A stretch of DNA of 64,000 nucleotides, from the NCBI GenBank assembly GCA_019637155.1, contig JAHBWE010000023.1, forward strand, positions 1-64,000. Direction: 5' to 3'. Positions 15,396 through 22,838 of this stretch are shown piece after piece. The DNA comes from Labilithrix sp. Lineage in GTDB: Bacteria; Myxococcota_A; Polyangia; Polyangiales; Polyangiaceae. Position numbers and translations under genes: made by a program. The notes below the pieces were generated by a model. The model searched no databases and was not told where the DNA came from. It worked only from the letters and a program-made list of their open reading frames with translations. Each line of letters starts with the position of its first letter. Position 1 is the stretch's first letter.

Positions 15396-18085
15396 CGAAG
15401 GTGATCCCGCGCGCGGTCGCGCTCGGCGTCGCGGTCCTCTGCGGCGTCGTCGCGTGGCGGGTCGGCGGCGGCGCCGAGCCCCCCACGCCGCCGCCACGCG
15501 CCGACGTGCGGGCCGAAGCTCCGCGTGACGCCGCGCCGCCGGCGGCCGGAGAAGACTACGAAGTAGCGCTCCGTCTCATCGAATTGGCCGGAGACGCCCG
15601 CTTCGAGATGCCGCGCGCCGATGCGATGAAGGCGGTCATGAAAGCGCATTGGCGCCAGCTCAAACCGCCCTACCACCCCGCGGGCGACAATGCGAAGTTC
15701 GTCACCGTCATCGGACTGCGCAACAACGCTACCGAGACGCAGTGGTCGATGCACGTCGGCCATCAGACGAAGCCCTGGGTCCCCGACGTCCGCGTCTGGA
15801 ACATGAACGAAGGCAGCTTCGATCAGCGCGAGTCGCTCGTCTCGCCCGGGGCCGGCACCATCACGTACAAGCTCGACGTGCCGCCCGGCGCGCGCTTCTC
15901 CTTCGCCGAGGGCACCGTCAACGTGGCGGACGCGCCCACCGCGTTCGTCGTCACGGTCGTCGACCACGAGGGCACGCGCCACGTCGTGCACCGGCACGTC
16001 CTCGCGGTCTCCGCCTCGCGGCGCTGGACCGATCAGGTCGTCGATCTCTCGAGCTTCGCCGGGCAGAGCATAGCGCTCGAGCTCCACACCGAGCCGGCGC
16101 GAGGCGAGGGCGGCGACGACGGAAAGAAGGCGCCGGGGCGTGAAGCGAAGGCCCCCGCCGACGCCGGCGCCGTGAAGGAAGAGGCCCTCGTCACGCCCGG
16201 GACCGCGGTCGCGCTCTGGGGCAACCCGACCGTGCTCGCGCGCACGAGGCCGCGCACGCCCTTCAACGTGCTGTGGATCGTGATCGACGCGCTCCGCCCC
16301 GACGTCCTCGCCTCGTTCCATGACGACGCGGAGGACGCGGCGAAGCTCAAGGCGCCGTGGCCGCCGCTGGAGGCGCTCCTCCCCAAGGTCCCCGGCCTCA
16401 CCCCCGCGATGGACGACCTCGCCGCGCGCGGCGTCCGCTTCACGCGCGCGTACTCGGCGGCGTCGTGGACGCGGCCCGGCACGATCGCGATGCTCGCCGG
16501 CGCGCGCTCGTCCGAGCTCGGCATCGACACGACGGAGTGGACGATCACCCCCGCGCAGGCGGCGCGCTTCTATGCCGGAGACCCGCCGCTCCTGTCGCTC
16601 GCGCTCCGCCGCCGGCAGGTGGCGACGCGCGCCTTCGTGAACAACTACTTCCTCGCGGGGTACGCGCCGGTCGGCCTCGACCTCGGGTTCGAGCGCGTCG
16701 ACGACCATCGATACCGCACCAAGGACACCGCCGAGATCACGAACGCCGCGGCGCGGTGGCTCCGCGACAACAAGGACACTCGCTTCTTCGCTTTCGTGAA
16801 CTTCAACTCGCCGCACGAGCCCTACGAGCCGCCGGCGAAGCTCCTGGAGCGTATTCCGCCGCCGCCGGCGGGGCCCAAAGACAAGAATACACGCCTCTAC
16901 ATGGCAGAAGTGGCGAAGGACGACGACGCTATTGGCCAATTGATGAAGACCCTCGACGAGACGGGACTTCGCGACGAGACGATCGTCGTCGTGACCTCCG
17001 ATCACGGCGAGACGCTCTCCTCCGCCCACTCCGGCACGAGCGGCCTCGAGAAGATGCCGATCCGCTACCACCACGCGGTGAGCATGTTCGAGGAGACGAC
17101 GCGCGTGCCGATCCTCGTCGTCGCCCCCGGCCTCCTCACCCCGAACACCGAGGTGAAGGCGCGCGTGCGCACGACCGACATCGCGCCCACCGTGCTCGAG
17201 CTCCTCGGCCTCGAGCCGCATCCGCGGATGAGCGGCAGGTCGCTCGTCGCGCTCGCGAAGGGCGAGGTGGAGCCGGACGAGCGCGTCGTCGTCTCGGAGG
17301 GACGGAGCTCGCGCGCGATCATGCACGGCAAGTGGCGCCTCGTCGTGCGCGAGGGCGCGGCGAAGATCACGATCCAGGGCGACAAGGTGAAGGAGACCGA
17401 CGCCGAGCTCTACGACCTCGACGCCGATCCGGGCGAGCGCAACGACCTCGCGAAGAAGAAGCCGGACGTCGTCGCGGAGATGAAGGCGCGCCTCGACGCC
17501 GCGCTCGAGAACGTCCCCGTCGCCGGGACGCGCGCCGCCGTCGCGCCCGACGCCGAGACCGGCGCTCCGCCCACGATCCGCCTCCGCTTCGCCGGCGCCG
17601 CAGCCGCGCGCCGCGTCGCGGGCGCGATCACCGTCGGGGACGCGAAGTCCAAGCCGAAGTCCTTCGACGTCCAGCCGGTCGACCTCGGGCGCGACGCGTT
17701 CAAGGTCGCGGGCGAGAAGATCGAGCTCGCGTTCCGCACGAGCCCCGCCCACGCGGTCGGCTTCGACCTCGTCGTCGATCCGCCGGGCACGCCGGTGACG
17801 TGGGACCTCTACCTCGACGATCAGCCGTGGCCCGAGGACCGCGTCTTCGGCGGTCCGTTCGGCCTCCTCGCGCCCGTCCTCGGCAAGGGGCTCGCGACCG
17901 AAGAGGCGAGGGCCGCCGCGCAGGCGAACGCGCTCCCCACGATCGATCCGCGTCGCGACCTCGGCTTCTTCGTCGCGCGCGAGCGACGGAGCGAGGTGGA
18001 GACCTCGGCCGGCCCGACGGACGAGGGCGCGGAGGAGACGGCGCGCCTCCTCCGCGAGTGGGGCTACGCGCACGGATCGAAGTAA
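15392..18085 (+). CDS. second sulfatase-superfamily protein, secreted
   Basis: An 897-residue protein, ATG 15392 overlapping the previous stop as ATGA. It has an N-terminal hydrophobic anchor (AVALGVAVLCGVVAW), a beta-rich segment of about 200 residues, then a sulfatase-like domain (NVLWIVIDALRPDVL; VVTSDHGETLSSAHSG; DIAPTVLELLGL; ELYDLDADPGERNDL). A C-terminal extension of about 200 residues follows. The nucleophile region is SWTRPGTIAMLAG, so there is no formylglycine-type Cys. Instead of bearing several helices like its neighbour it has one, so its catalytic domain is probably periplasmic or on the surface. Together the pair may modify or cleave charged groups on an envelope polymer; the substrate is unknown. 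Confidence 0.84.
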   Translation: MTKVIPRAVALGVAVLCGVVAWRVGGGAEPPTPPPRADVRAEAPRDAAPPAAGEDYEVALRLIELAGDARFEMPRADAMKAVMKAHWRQLKPPYHPAGDNAKFVTVIGLRNNATETQWSMHVGHQTKPWVPDVRVWNMNEGSFDQRESLVSPGAGTITYKLDVPPGARFSFAEGTVNVADAPTAFVVTVVDHEGTRHVVHRHVLAVSASRRWTDQVVDLSSFAGQSIALELHTEPARGEGGDDGKKAPGREAKAPADAGAVKEEALVTPGTAVALWGNPTVLARTRPRTPFNVLWIVIDALRPDVLASFHDDAEDAAKLKAPWPPLEALLPKVPGLTPAMDDLAARGVRFTRAYSAASWTRPGTIAMLAGARSSELGIDTTEWTITPAQAARFYAGDPPLLSLALRRRQVATRAFVNNYFLAGYAPVGLDLGFERVDDHRYRTKDTAEITNAAARWLRDNKDTRFFAFVNFNSPHEPYEPPAKLLERIPPPPAGPKDKNTRLYMAEVAKDDDAIGQLMKTLDETGLRDETIVVVTSDHGETLSSAHSGTSGLEKMPIRYHHAVSMFEETTRVPILVVAPGLLTPNTEVKARVRTTDIAPTVLELLGLEPHPRMSGRSLVALAKGEVEPDERVVVSEGRSSRAIMHGKWRLVVREGAAKITIQGDKVKETDAELYDLDADPGERNDLAKKKPDVVAEMKARLDAALENVPVAGTRAAVAPDAETGAPPTIRLRFAGAAAARRVAGAITVGDAKSKPKSFDVQPVDLGRDAFKVAGEKIELAFRTSPAHAVGFDLVVDPPGTPVTWDLYLDDQPWPEDRVFGGPFGLLAPVLGKGLATEEARAAAQANALPTIDPRRDLGFFVARERRSEVETSAGPTDEGAEETARLLREWGYAHGSK

Positions 18086-18100
18086 TCGCACCGCGCGTCC

Positions 18101-18129
18101 TTGCGCCGAGGGGCGGTGGCGTCTATGGT
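18101..18129 (+). promoter_or_regulatory. candidate promoter of RRM protein
   Basis: TTGCGC (18101-18106) and TATGGT (18124-18129) lie 17 bases apart, about 185 bases before the RRM start. If used, the mRNA has a long 5' leader containing short hairpins such as TGGAGA-TG-TCTCCA. Both hexamers are imperfect, so this is tentative. Confidence 0.3.
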
Positions 18130-18313
18130 CCTCTCCGCTCACCGACACGTCTCGACGCATTCACGACGCTCTCTCGAATCAGGGATCGGTTTTCGCGCTG
18201 CGAAGCTTCGTTGTTGTGAGGAAGTGGAGATGTCTCCATTTGCCTCCGTCCGATCCCAACGGCTCATTGGACGCCAGGTTCTTCGACGCACGCCGTCTAG
18301 ATAGAGAGAGAAA

Positions 18314-18613
18314 ATGAACAATCGTCTTTACGTGGGCAACCTGTCGTACGACACGACGAAGGACGCGCTCCGCAGCTGCTTCGCCGAGTTCGGCGAGGTC
18401 GTCGACACGCACGTCGTGATGGACCGCGAGACCGGGCGCGCGCGCGGCTTCGCCTTCGTCACGATGAAGAGCGAGGGCGAGGCGACGAGCGCGGTCTCGG
18501 GCCTCAACGGCGCGATGTTCGAGGGGCGTGCCCTCCGCGTTAACGTCGCCGAGGAGCGCTCCCCGCGCAGCTCCGGCGGCGGTCCGCGACCGGGCGGCCA
18601 CCGCGGCTGGTGA
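18314..18613 (+). CDS. single-RRM RNA-binding protein
   Basis: A 99-residue protein with one RNA recognition motif. RNP2 is LYVGNL (residues 5-10), RNP1 is RGFAFVTM (about 44-51), and the alpha/beta order is complete by residue 80 (LRVNVAEE). A short Gly/Arg/Pro tail (SSGGGPRPGGHRGW) follows. This is the layout of bacterial glycine-tailed RRM proteins known from cyanobacteria and myxobacteria, several of which are cold-induced. It is a single gene with about 228 bases of noncoding leader upstream, room for post-transcriptional control, and a purine-rich AGAGAGAGAA just before the ATG. Confidence 0.93.
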   Translation: MNNRLYVGNLSYDTTKDALRSCFAEFGEVVDTHVVMDRETGRARGFAFVTMKSEGEATSAVSGLNGAMFEGRALRVNVAEERSPRSSGGGPRPGGHRGW

Positions 18614-18678
18614 CCCCGCGCCCACGGCGCGAATGGGGTTCCGCGTCGGGCACGAAGTAGCCTATTAGTTGGGCCGCG

Positions 18679-20064
18679 ATGCGTCTCGCCACGCTGCTCG
18701 GACCCGACTTGAAGGAGCTCCTCCGGGAGGATCCCGATCAGGTGCGCGAGCTCCTCGACGAGATCCATCCCGAGGACCTCGCCGACATCATCGGCGACCT
18801 CGACGCCGACGAGGCGGCGAAGCTGCTCGCGCGCCTCCCCGCCGAGGACGCCGCGCCGATCTTCGAGCGCCTCGACGACGAGGAGCAGGAGGACATCGTC
18901 GAGGTCATGCCGGCCGAGAGCGTCGCGCAGATCGCGAGCGAGATGGCGCCCGACGATCGCGCCGACCTCTTCAGCGCCCTGCCCGAGTCGGTCGGCGACG
19001 CCATCCTCGAGAAGCTCGAGCAGGTCGACCCCGAGGCCGCGGAGGAGGTCCGCGAGATCGAGAAGTGGCCGGAGACGAGCGCCGGTCACCTCATGACGAC
19101 CGCGTACGTCGCGGTCCACCCCAGCATCACCGTGCGCAGCGCGATCGACGCGATCCGCGCGTTCACGGCGGACCACCACGACAACGTCTACAACGTCTAC
19201 GCGATCGACGAGGACGAGAAGCTCATCGGCATCGCGTCGATGCGCGACATCCTCCTCGCCTCGCCGCTCCAGCCGCTCGACGAGGTCCTCCGCACCAACG
19301 TCCTCAGCGTCCCTCCGATCGAGGACCAGGAGGAGGTCGCGCGGAAGATGGCGAAATACGACCTCAACGTCATGCCCGTGCTCGACGACAAGGGCGCGAT
19401 CCTCGGGGTCATCACGATCGACGACATCGTCGACGTCTTGACACAGGAGCAGACGGAGGACGTCCAGAAGCTCGGCGCGATCGAGCCGCTCGACATGCCG
19501 TACTTCCGGACGAGCTTCTTGACCTTCATCAAGAAGCGCGGCGTCTGGCTCTTCATCCTCTTCTTCGGCGAGTTCTTCACCCAGACCGCGCTCCGCCACT
19601 ACGACCCCGTCTTCGACGCGATCAAGGGCGCGGCCTACTACGTCCCGCTCCTCATCTCCGCCGGCGGCAACTCGGGCTCGCAGTCGTCGACGCTCATCAT
19701 CCGCGGCATGGCGCTCGGCGAGATCAAGATGCGGGACTGGTACCGCATCTTCGTCCGCGAGCTGTTGATGGGGTTCGTGCTCGGCCTCGGGCTCGGGATC
19801 TTCGGCTTCGCGCGCGTCCTCATGTACCCCGACCAGCACTGGGACTTCGCGCTCACGGTCGGGCTCACGCTCATCGGCATCGTGATGGGCGGCTGCACGG
19901 TCGGCGCGATGCTCCCGATCATCCTCAAGCGCGTCGGCCTCGACCCCGCGACGAGCTCGACGCCCTTCATCGCGAGCCTCGTCGACGTCCTCGGCATCAT
20001 CATCTTCGTCCGCGTCGCGATGGTCGTGATGTCCTCCGTCCTCGCCGCGCACGGCGTGCAATGA
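18679..20064 (+). CDS. mgtE: MgtE magnesium transporter
   Basis: A 461-residue magnesium channel/transporter of normal length. Residues 1-130 are the MgtE N domain, an acidic superhelix with HPEDLADII and repeated DDE motifs that sense magnesium. Residues 135-260 are a CBS pair (MTTAYVAVHPSITVRSAI... NVMPVLDDKGAILGVITIDD). Residues 290-461 hold five membrane helices, including the pore segment ISAGGNSGSQSSTLIIRG. The gene starts 10 bases after TATTAG and its stop overlaps the next lipoprotein gene as ATGA. It is likely the main inner-membrane magnesium uptake route for this locus. Confidence 0.96.
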   Translation: MRLATLLGPDLKELLREDPDQVRELLDEIHPEDLADIIGDLDADEAAKLLARLPAEDAAPIFERLDDEEQEDIVEVMPAESVAQIASEMAPDDRADLFSALPESVGDAILEKLEQVDPEAAEEVREIEKWPETSAGHLMTTAYVAVHPSITVRSAIDAIRAFTADHHDNVYNVYAIDEDEKLIGIASMRDILLASPLQPLDEVLRTNVLSVPPIEDQEEVARKMAKYDLNVMPVLDDKGAILGVITIDDIVDVLTQEQTEDVQKLGAIEPLDMPYFRTSFLTFIKKRGVWLFILFFGEFFTQTALRHYDPVFDAIKGAAYYVPLLISAGGNSGSQSSTLIIRGMALGEIKMRDWYRIFVRELLMGFVLGLGLGIFGFARVLMYPDQHWDFALTVGLTLIGIVMGGCTVGAMLPIILKRVGLDPATSSTPFIASLVDVLGIIIFVRVAMVVMSSVLAAHGVQ

Positions 20065-21080
20065 AGCGCGGCGCGGCCGTGGCCCTGCTGCTCCTCGCGG
20101 TGACGGGCTGCAAGCGGCAGAAGCCGCCGACCGCGACCCGCGTCTGGCTCGGCCCGAACGGCGGCTGCGTCACGACGCTCGAGCACGTCGCGACGGACAC
20201 GTTCGCGTGTTGGGGGCGGACGCGAAGCGACGTCCCGCGGAAGGGCCTGAAGCAGCTCGCGTTCGCGCTCGACGAGGCCACCTGCGCGCTGAGCGAGACG
20301 AACGAGCTCGATTGCACCTCCGGCCTGCACGTCGCGCTCCCCGAGGTCGGGGGCGCGATCGCGGGGAGCGGGGCCGGCGTGTGCGTCGCGACGGCGAGCG
20401 GGGTCGGCTGCAGCAGCGCGGGCGTCCCGTTCGCGGAGTCCACCGCGCCGTGGTCGCGCGGGGCGAAGGTGCGCGCGGTCGCGGTCGGGAAGACGCACGT
20501 CTGCGCGGCGTACGAGGGGAAGGGCGTCGTCTGCCGGACCTTCGATCCGAAGAGCGAGGACGCGATGACGTTCCCCGACCTCGACGCGACCGCGCTCGCC
20601 GCCGGCGACGCGCACTTCTGCGCGGCGCTCGTGGACCGCACGGTGAAGTGCTGGGGCAAGAACGAGTCGGGGCAGCTCGGCGATCGCACGACGAACGACT
20701 CGCCGGCGCCGGTCTCCGTGCTCGGCCTCGACAGCGTCGCGCGCATCACGGCGGGGCGCGCGCACACGTGCGTGCTCCGCGGCGACGCCACCGTCCACTG
20801 CTGGGGCAACAACGAGCGTCACCAGCTCGCGAACGGCGGGACGCAGAACGACGGCCGCGCGCAGATGGTGCTCGGCATCCTCGGGGTGAAGGAGATCTCC
20901 GCCGGCGGCGACGGGACGTGCGCGCTCCTCGGCAAGGACGGAGAGGTGCGCTGCTGGGGTCGCAACGACGCGTGTCAGCTCGGCGACGGCTCGCTCCAGG
21001 AGCACTCGGTGCCGGCGGGGATCAAGTTCCGCGCGAGCCAAGGCGATGGGCCGCTCGGTCCCAACTGCGCTACGCTCTGA
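20061..21080 (+). CDS. RCC1-repeat lipoprotein
   Basis: A 339-residue predicted lipoprotein coupled to mgtE by an ATGA overlap. The lipobox is AVTGCK; the +2 Lys has been linked to extracellular-matrix export of lipoproteins in Myxococcus (from memory). The mature part is a beta-propeller of the RCC1 type: repeats such as HFCAALVDRTVKCWGKNESG with QLGD, and HTCVLRGDATVHCWGNN. Each has a Cys pair and the CWG..NE..QLGDG signature. Such proteins are abundant in myxobacteria and have no defined function. Its link with mgtE may only be shared transcription. Confidence 0.88.
   Translation: MKRGAAVALLLLAVTGCKRQKPPTATRVWLGPNGGCVTTLEHVATDTFACWGRTRSDVPRKGLKQLAFALDEATCALSETNELDCTSGLHVALPEVGGAIAGSGAGVCVATASGVGCSSAGVPFAESTAPWSRGAKVRAVAVGKTHVCAAYEGKGVVCRTFDPKSEDAMTFPDLDATALAAGDAHFCAALVDRTVKCWGKNESGQLGDRTTNDSPAPVSVLGLDSVARITAGRAHTCVLRGDATVHCWGNNERHQLANGGTQNDGRAQMVLGILGVKEISAGGDGTCALLGKDGEVRCWGRNDACQLGDGSLQEHSVPAGIKFRASQGDGPLGPNCATL
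21071..21076 (+). promoter_or_regulatory. -10-like element of pirin gene
   Basis: TACGCT ends seven bases before ATG 21084 and lies inside the last codons of the RCC1-like gene. The overlap with coding sequence limits its weight, but the same hexamer recurs at 45765 and 49350. Confidence 0.35.
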
Positions 21081-21083
21081 GGG

Positions 21084-22034
21084 ATGATCCTCACGCGAAG
21101 GCACGCCCTCGTCGGAACGGCCGCGCTCGTCGGCTGCCGCACGGAGGCGCCGCCGGAGCCGAAGCGCGAGCCGTCGCCGCTCGTCACGAGCTCCGGCGTC
21201 CGCTCGGTGGAGCGCGTCGTCGACGCGACGCCGACGAAGGACGGCGCCGGCGTGCGCCTCAGCCGCGCGCTCGGCGGCCGCGCGCTGCCGATGCTCGATC
21301 CCTTCCTCCTCCTCGATCAGTTCCACTCCGACGATCCGAATGACTACGCCGCCGGCTTCCCCGATCACCCGCATCGCGGCTTCGAGACGGTGACGTACAT
21401 GCTCGAGGGCGCGATGGAGCACCGCGACTCGGTCGGCAACTCCGGGCGCCTCCGCCCCGGCAGCGCGCAGTGGATGACGGCGGGTCGCGGCATCGTGCAC
21501 TCCGAGATGCCGAAGCAGGAGCGCGGCCTCATGTGGGGCTTCCAGCTCTGGGTGAACCTCCCTCGCGCGCGGAAGATGATCAAGCCGCGCTACCAGGACA
21601 TCGCGCCGGATCGCATCCCCGAGCTCGATCGCGAGGGCGCGAAGGTCCGCGTCGTCGCCGGCGCCGCGTTCGGCGCGACCGGGCCGATCACCGGCATCGA
21701 CGTCGAGCCGCTCTTCCTCGACGTCACGCTCGCGAAGGGCGTCCTCTTCCAGACGCCGCTCCCCACCTCGCACAACGCGTTTGCGTTCGTCACCGACGGC
21801 GCGGTCCGCCTCGGCCCCGAGAAGCGTGAGGTCCGCGCGGGGCAGCTCGCGGTCTTGTCCCACGGCGATCACGCCGTCGCGACGTGCGACGCGTCGGCGG
21901 GGCGGATGATCCTCGTCGCGGGCAAGCCGATCGGCGAGCCGGTCGCGCGCGGCGGTCCGTTCGTCATGAACACCGACGACGAGATCCGGCAGGCCTGGGA
22001 CGACTACCGCTCGGGGCGCCTCGTCGGCGGCTGA
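21084..22034 (+). CDS. pirin family protein with export signal
   Basis: A 316-residue bicupin. The N-terminus (RRHALVGTAALVGCRTE) looks like a Tat-type or lipoprotein signal, unusual for pirins, which are normally cytoplasmic. The pirin core is clear: LDPFLLLDQFHSDDP, FPDHPHRGFETVTYMLEGAMEHRDSVGN, GSAQWMTAGRGIVHSEMP and GFQLWVNLP. The conserved metal ligands (HPHRG, later His and Glu) are present. The C-terminal cupin ends with GGPFVMNTDDEIRQAWDDY. It converges on the ACT protein gene, the two stops sharing the palindrome TGATCA. Confidence 0.9.
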   Translation: MILTRRHALVGTAALVGCRTEAPPEPKREPSPLVTSSGVRSVERVVDATPTKDGAGVRLSRALGGRALPMLDPFLLLDQFHSDDPNDYAAGFPDHPHRGFETVTYMLEGAMEHRDSVGNSGRLRPGSAQWMTAGRGIVHSEMPKQERGLMWGFQLWVNLPRARKMIKPRYQDIAPDRIPELDREGAKVRVVAGAAFGATGPITGIDVEPLFLDVTLAKGVLFQTPLPTSHNAFAFVTDGAVRLGPEKREVRAGQLAVLSHGDHAVATCDASAGRMILVAGKPIGEPVARGGPFVMNTDDEIRQAWDDYRSGRLVGG

Positions 22035-22838
22035 TCAGCCGGCGCGCGAGCGGACCTGCGGCAGGCCCTCGTCGAGCGCGCCGAGGACGTGCGCCTGGAG
22101 CTCGAGGAGGCGGCTCTGGCGGAGCGGCGCGCCGTTCTTCTCCGCGAGCTGGAAGCGATCGACCGCGCAGCCGCGCTCCGTCGTCGCGCGGAGGCCGACG
22201 ATCTGGATGCCGGCGCGGAAGAGCGCCTGCGTCACCGCGAGGAGGAGGCCCGGTCGATCGACCGCCTCGACGGTGAGCATCGTGCCGCCGTCCTCGCCGG
22301 TGAGATCGAAGAGGATGCGCGCGGACGAGCCGGACGCCACCGGCGGCGCCTCGACCGCGGAGGTGGGCACGCGCTGCGAGACGAGGCCGCCGGCGCTCGC
22401 GACCGCCGCTTCGATCGCGACGCCGAGCGCGAGGACGTCCTTCGCGCGGATCGGAGCGACCGCGCCGCGCGCGCTCGGGAGGCGCCGGATCCACAGGAGG
22501 TCGACCGCTTCGATGACGCCGTCGGGGCGCGTGCGGCAGAACGCGTCCGCGCCGACGACGTCGATGCGATGCTCGACGAGCGCCGCGCTGATGCTCGAGA
22601 GCAGCCCCGGCTTGTCGTCCGCGACGACGCAGATCGCGACCACGCGCTCGGAGAGCTCCTTCCAGATCTCCACGTGCGCCGTGCGCGCGCCGCGCCGCTC
22701 GACGATCGCGGCGTGGAGGCGCGTCGCCTCGAGGTCGAAGGACTGGCGGTAGGCCGGCGGCATCGAGGCGACGTAGGCGGCGATGCGCGCGGGCTCGTCC
22801 AGGGACATGGGCCTCATCCTGACATGCGAATGTTTCAT
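22035..22838 (-). CDS. tandem ACT-domain protein, GlnD-like C-terminal region
   Basis: A 267-residue protein. After a helical start (MPPAYRQSFDLEATRLHAAI) it has two ACT domains, VVAICVVADDKPGLLSSISAAL and MLTVEAVDRPGLLLAVTQALF, each followed by the typical second helix and strand. The arrangement resembles the C-terminal regulatory end of PII uridylyltransferase (GlnD) without its nucleotidyltransferase and HD domains. It would bind an amino acid, probably glutamine, if the analogy holds. The start at ATG 22838 overlaps the previous stop by one base (TGATG). A later ATG at 22808 has a better ribosome binding site, AGGATGAGG. Confidence 0.8.
   Translation of the reverse strand: MKHSHVRMRPMSLDEPARIAAYVASMPPAYRQSFDLEATRLHAAIVERRGARTAHVEIWKELSERVVAICVVADDKPGLLSSISAALVEHRIDVVGADAFCRTRPDGVIEAVDLLWIRRLPSARGAVAPIRAKDVLALGVAIEAAVASAGGLVSQRVPTSAVEAPPVASGSSARILFDLTGEDGGTMLTVEAVDRPGLLLAVTQALFRAGIQIVGLRATTERGCAVDRFQLAEKNGAPLRQSRLLELQAHVLGALDEGLPQVRSRAG

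Noticed and set aside
15203..18160. 985-codon open frame opposite the second sulfatase-like gene
   Set aside because: The product is Arg/Glu/Asp-rich without domains; the plus strand carries intact metal-binding motifs.
18614..18678. Magnesium riboswitch upstream of mgtE
   Set aside because: The gap is 65 bases, too short for an M-box, and no matching fold is visible.
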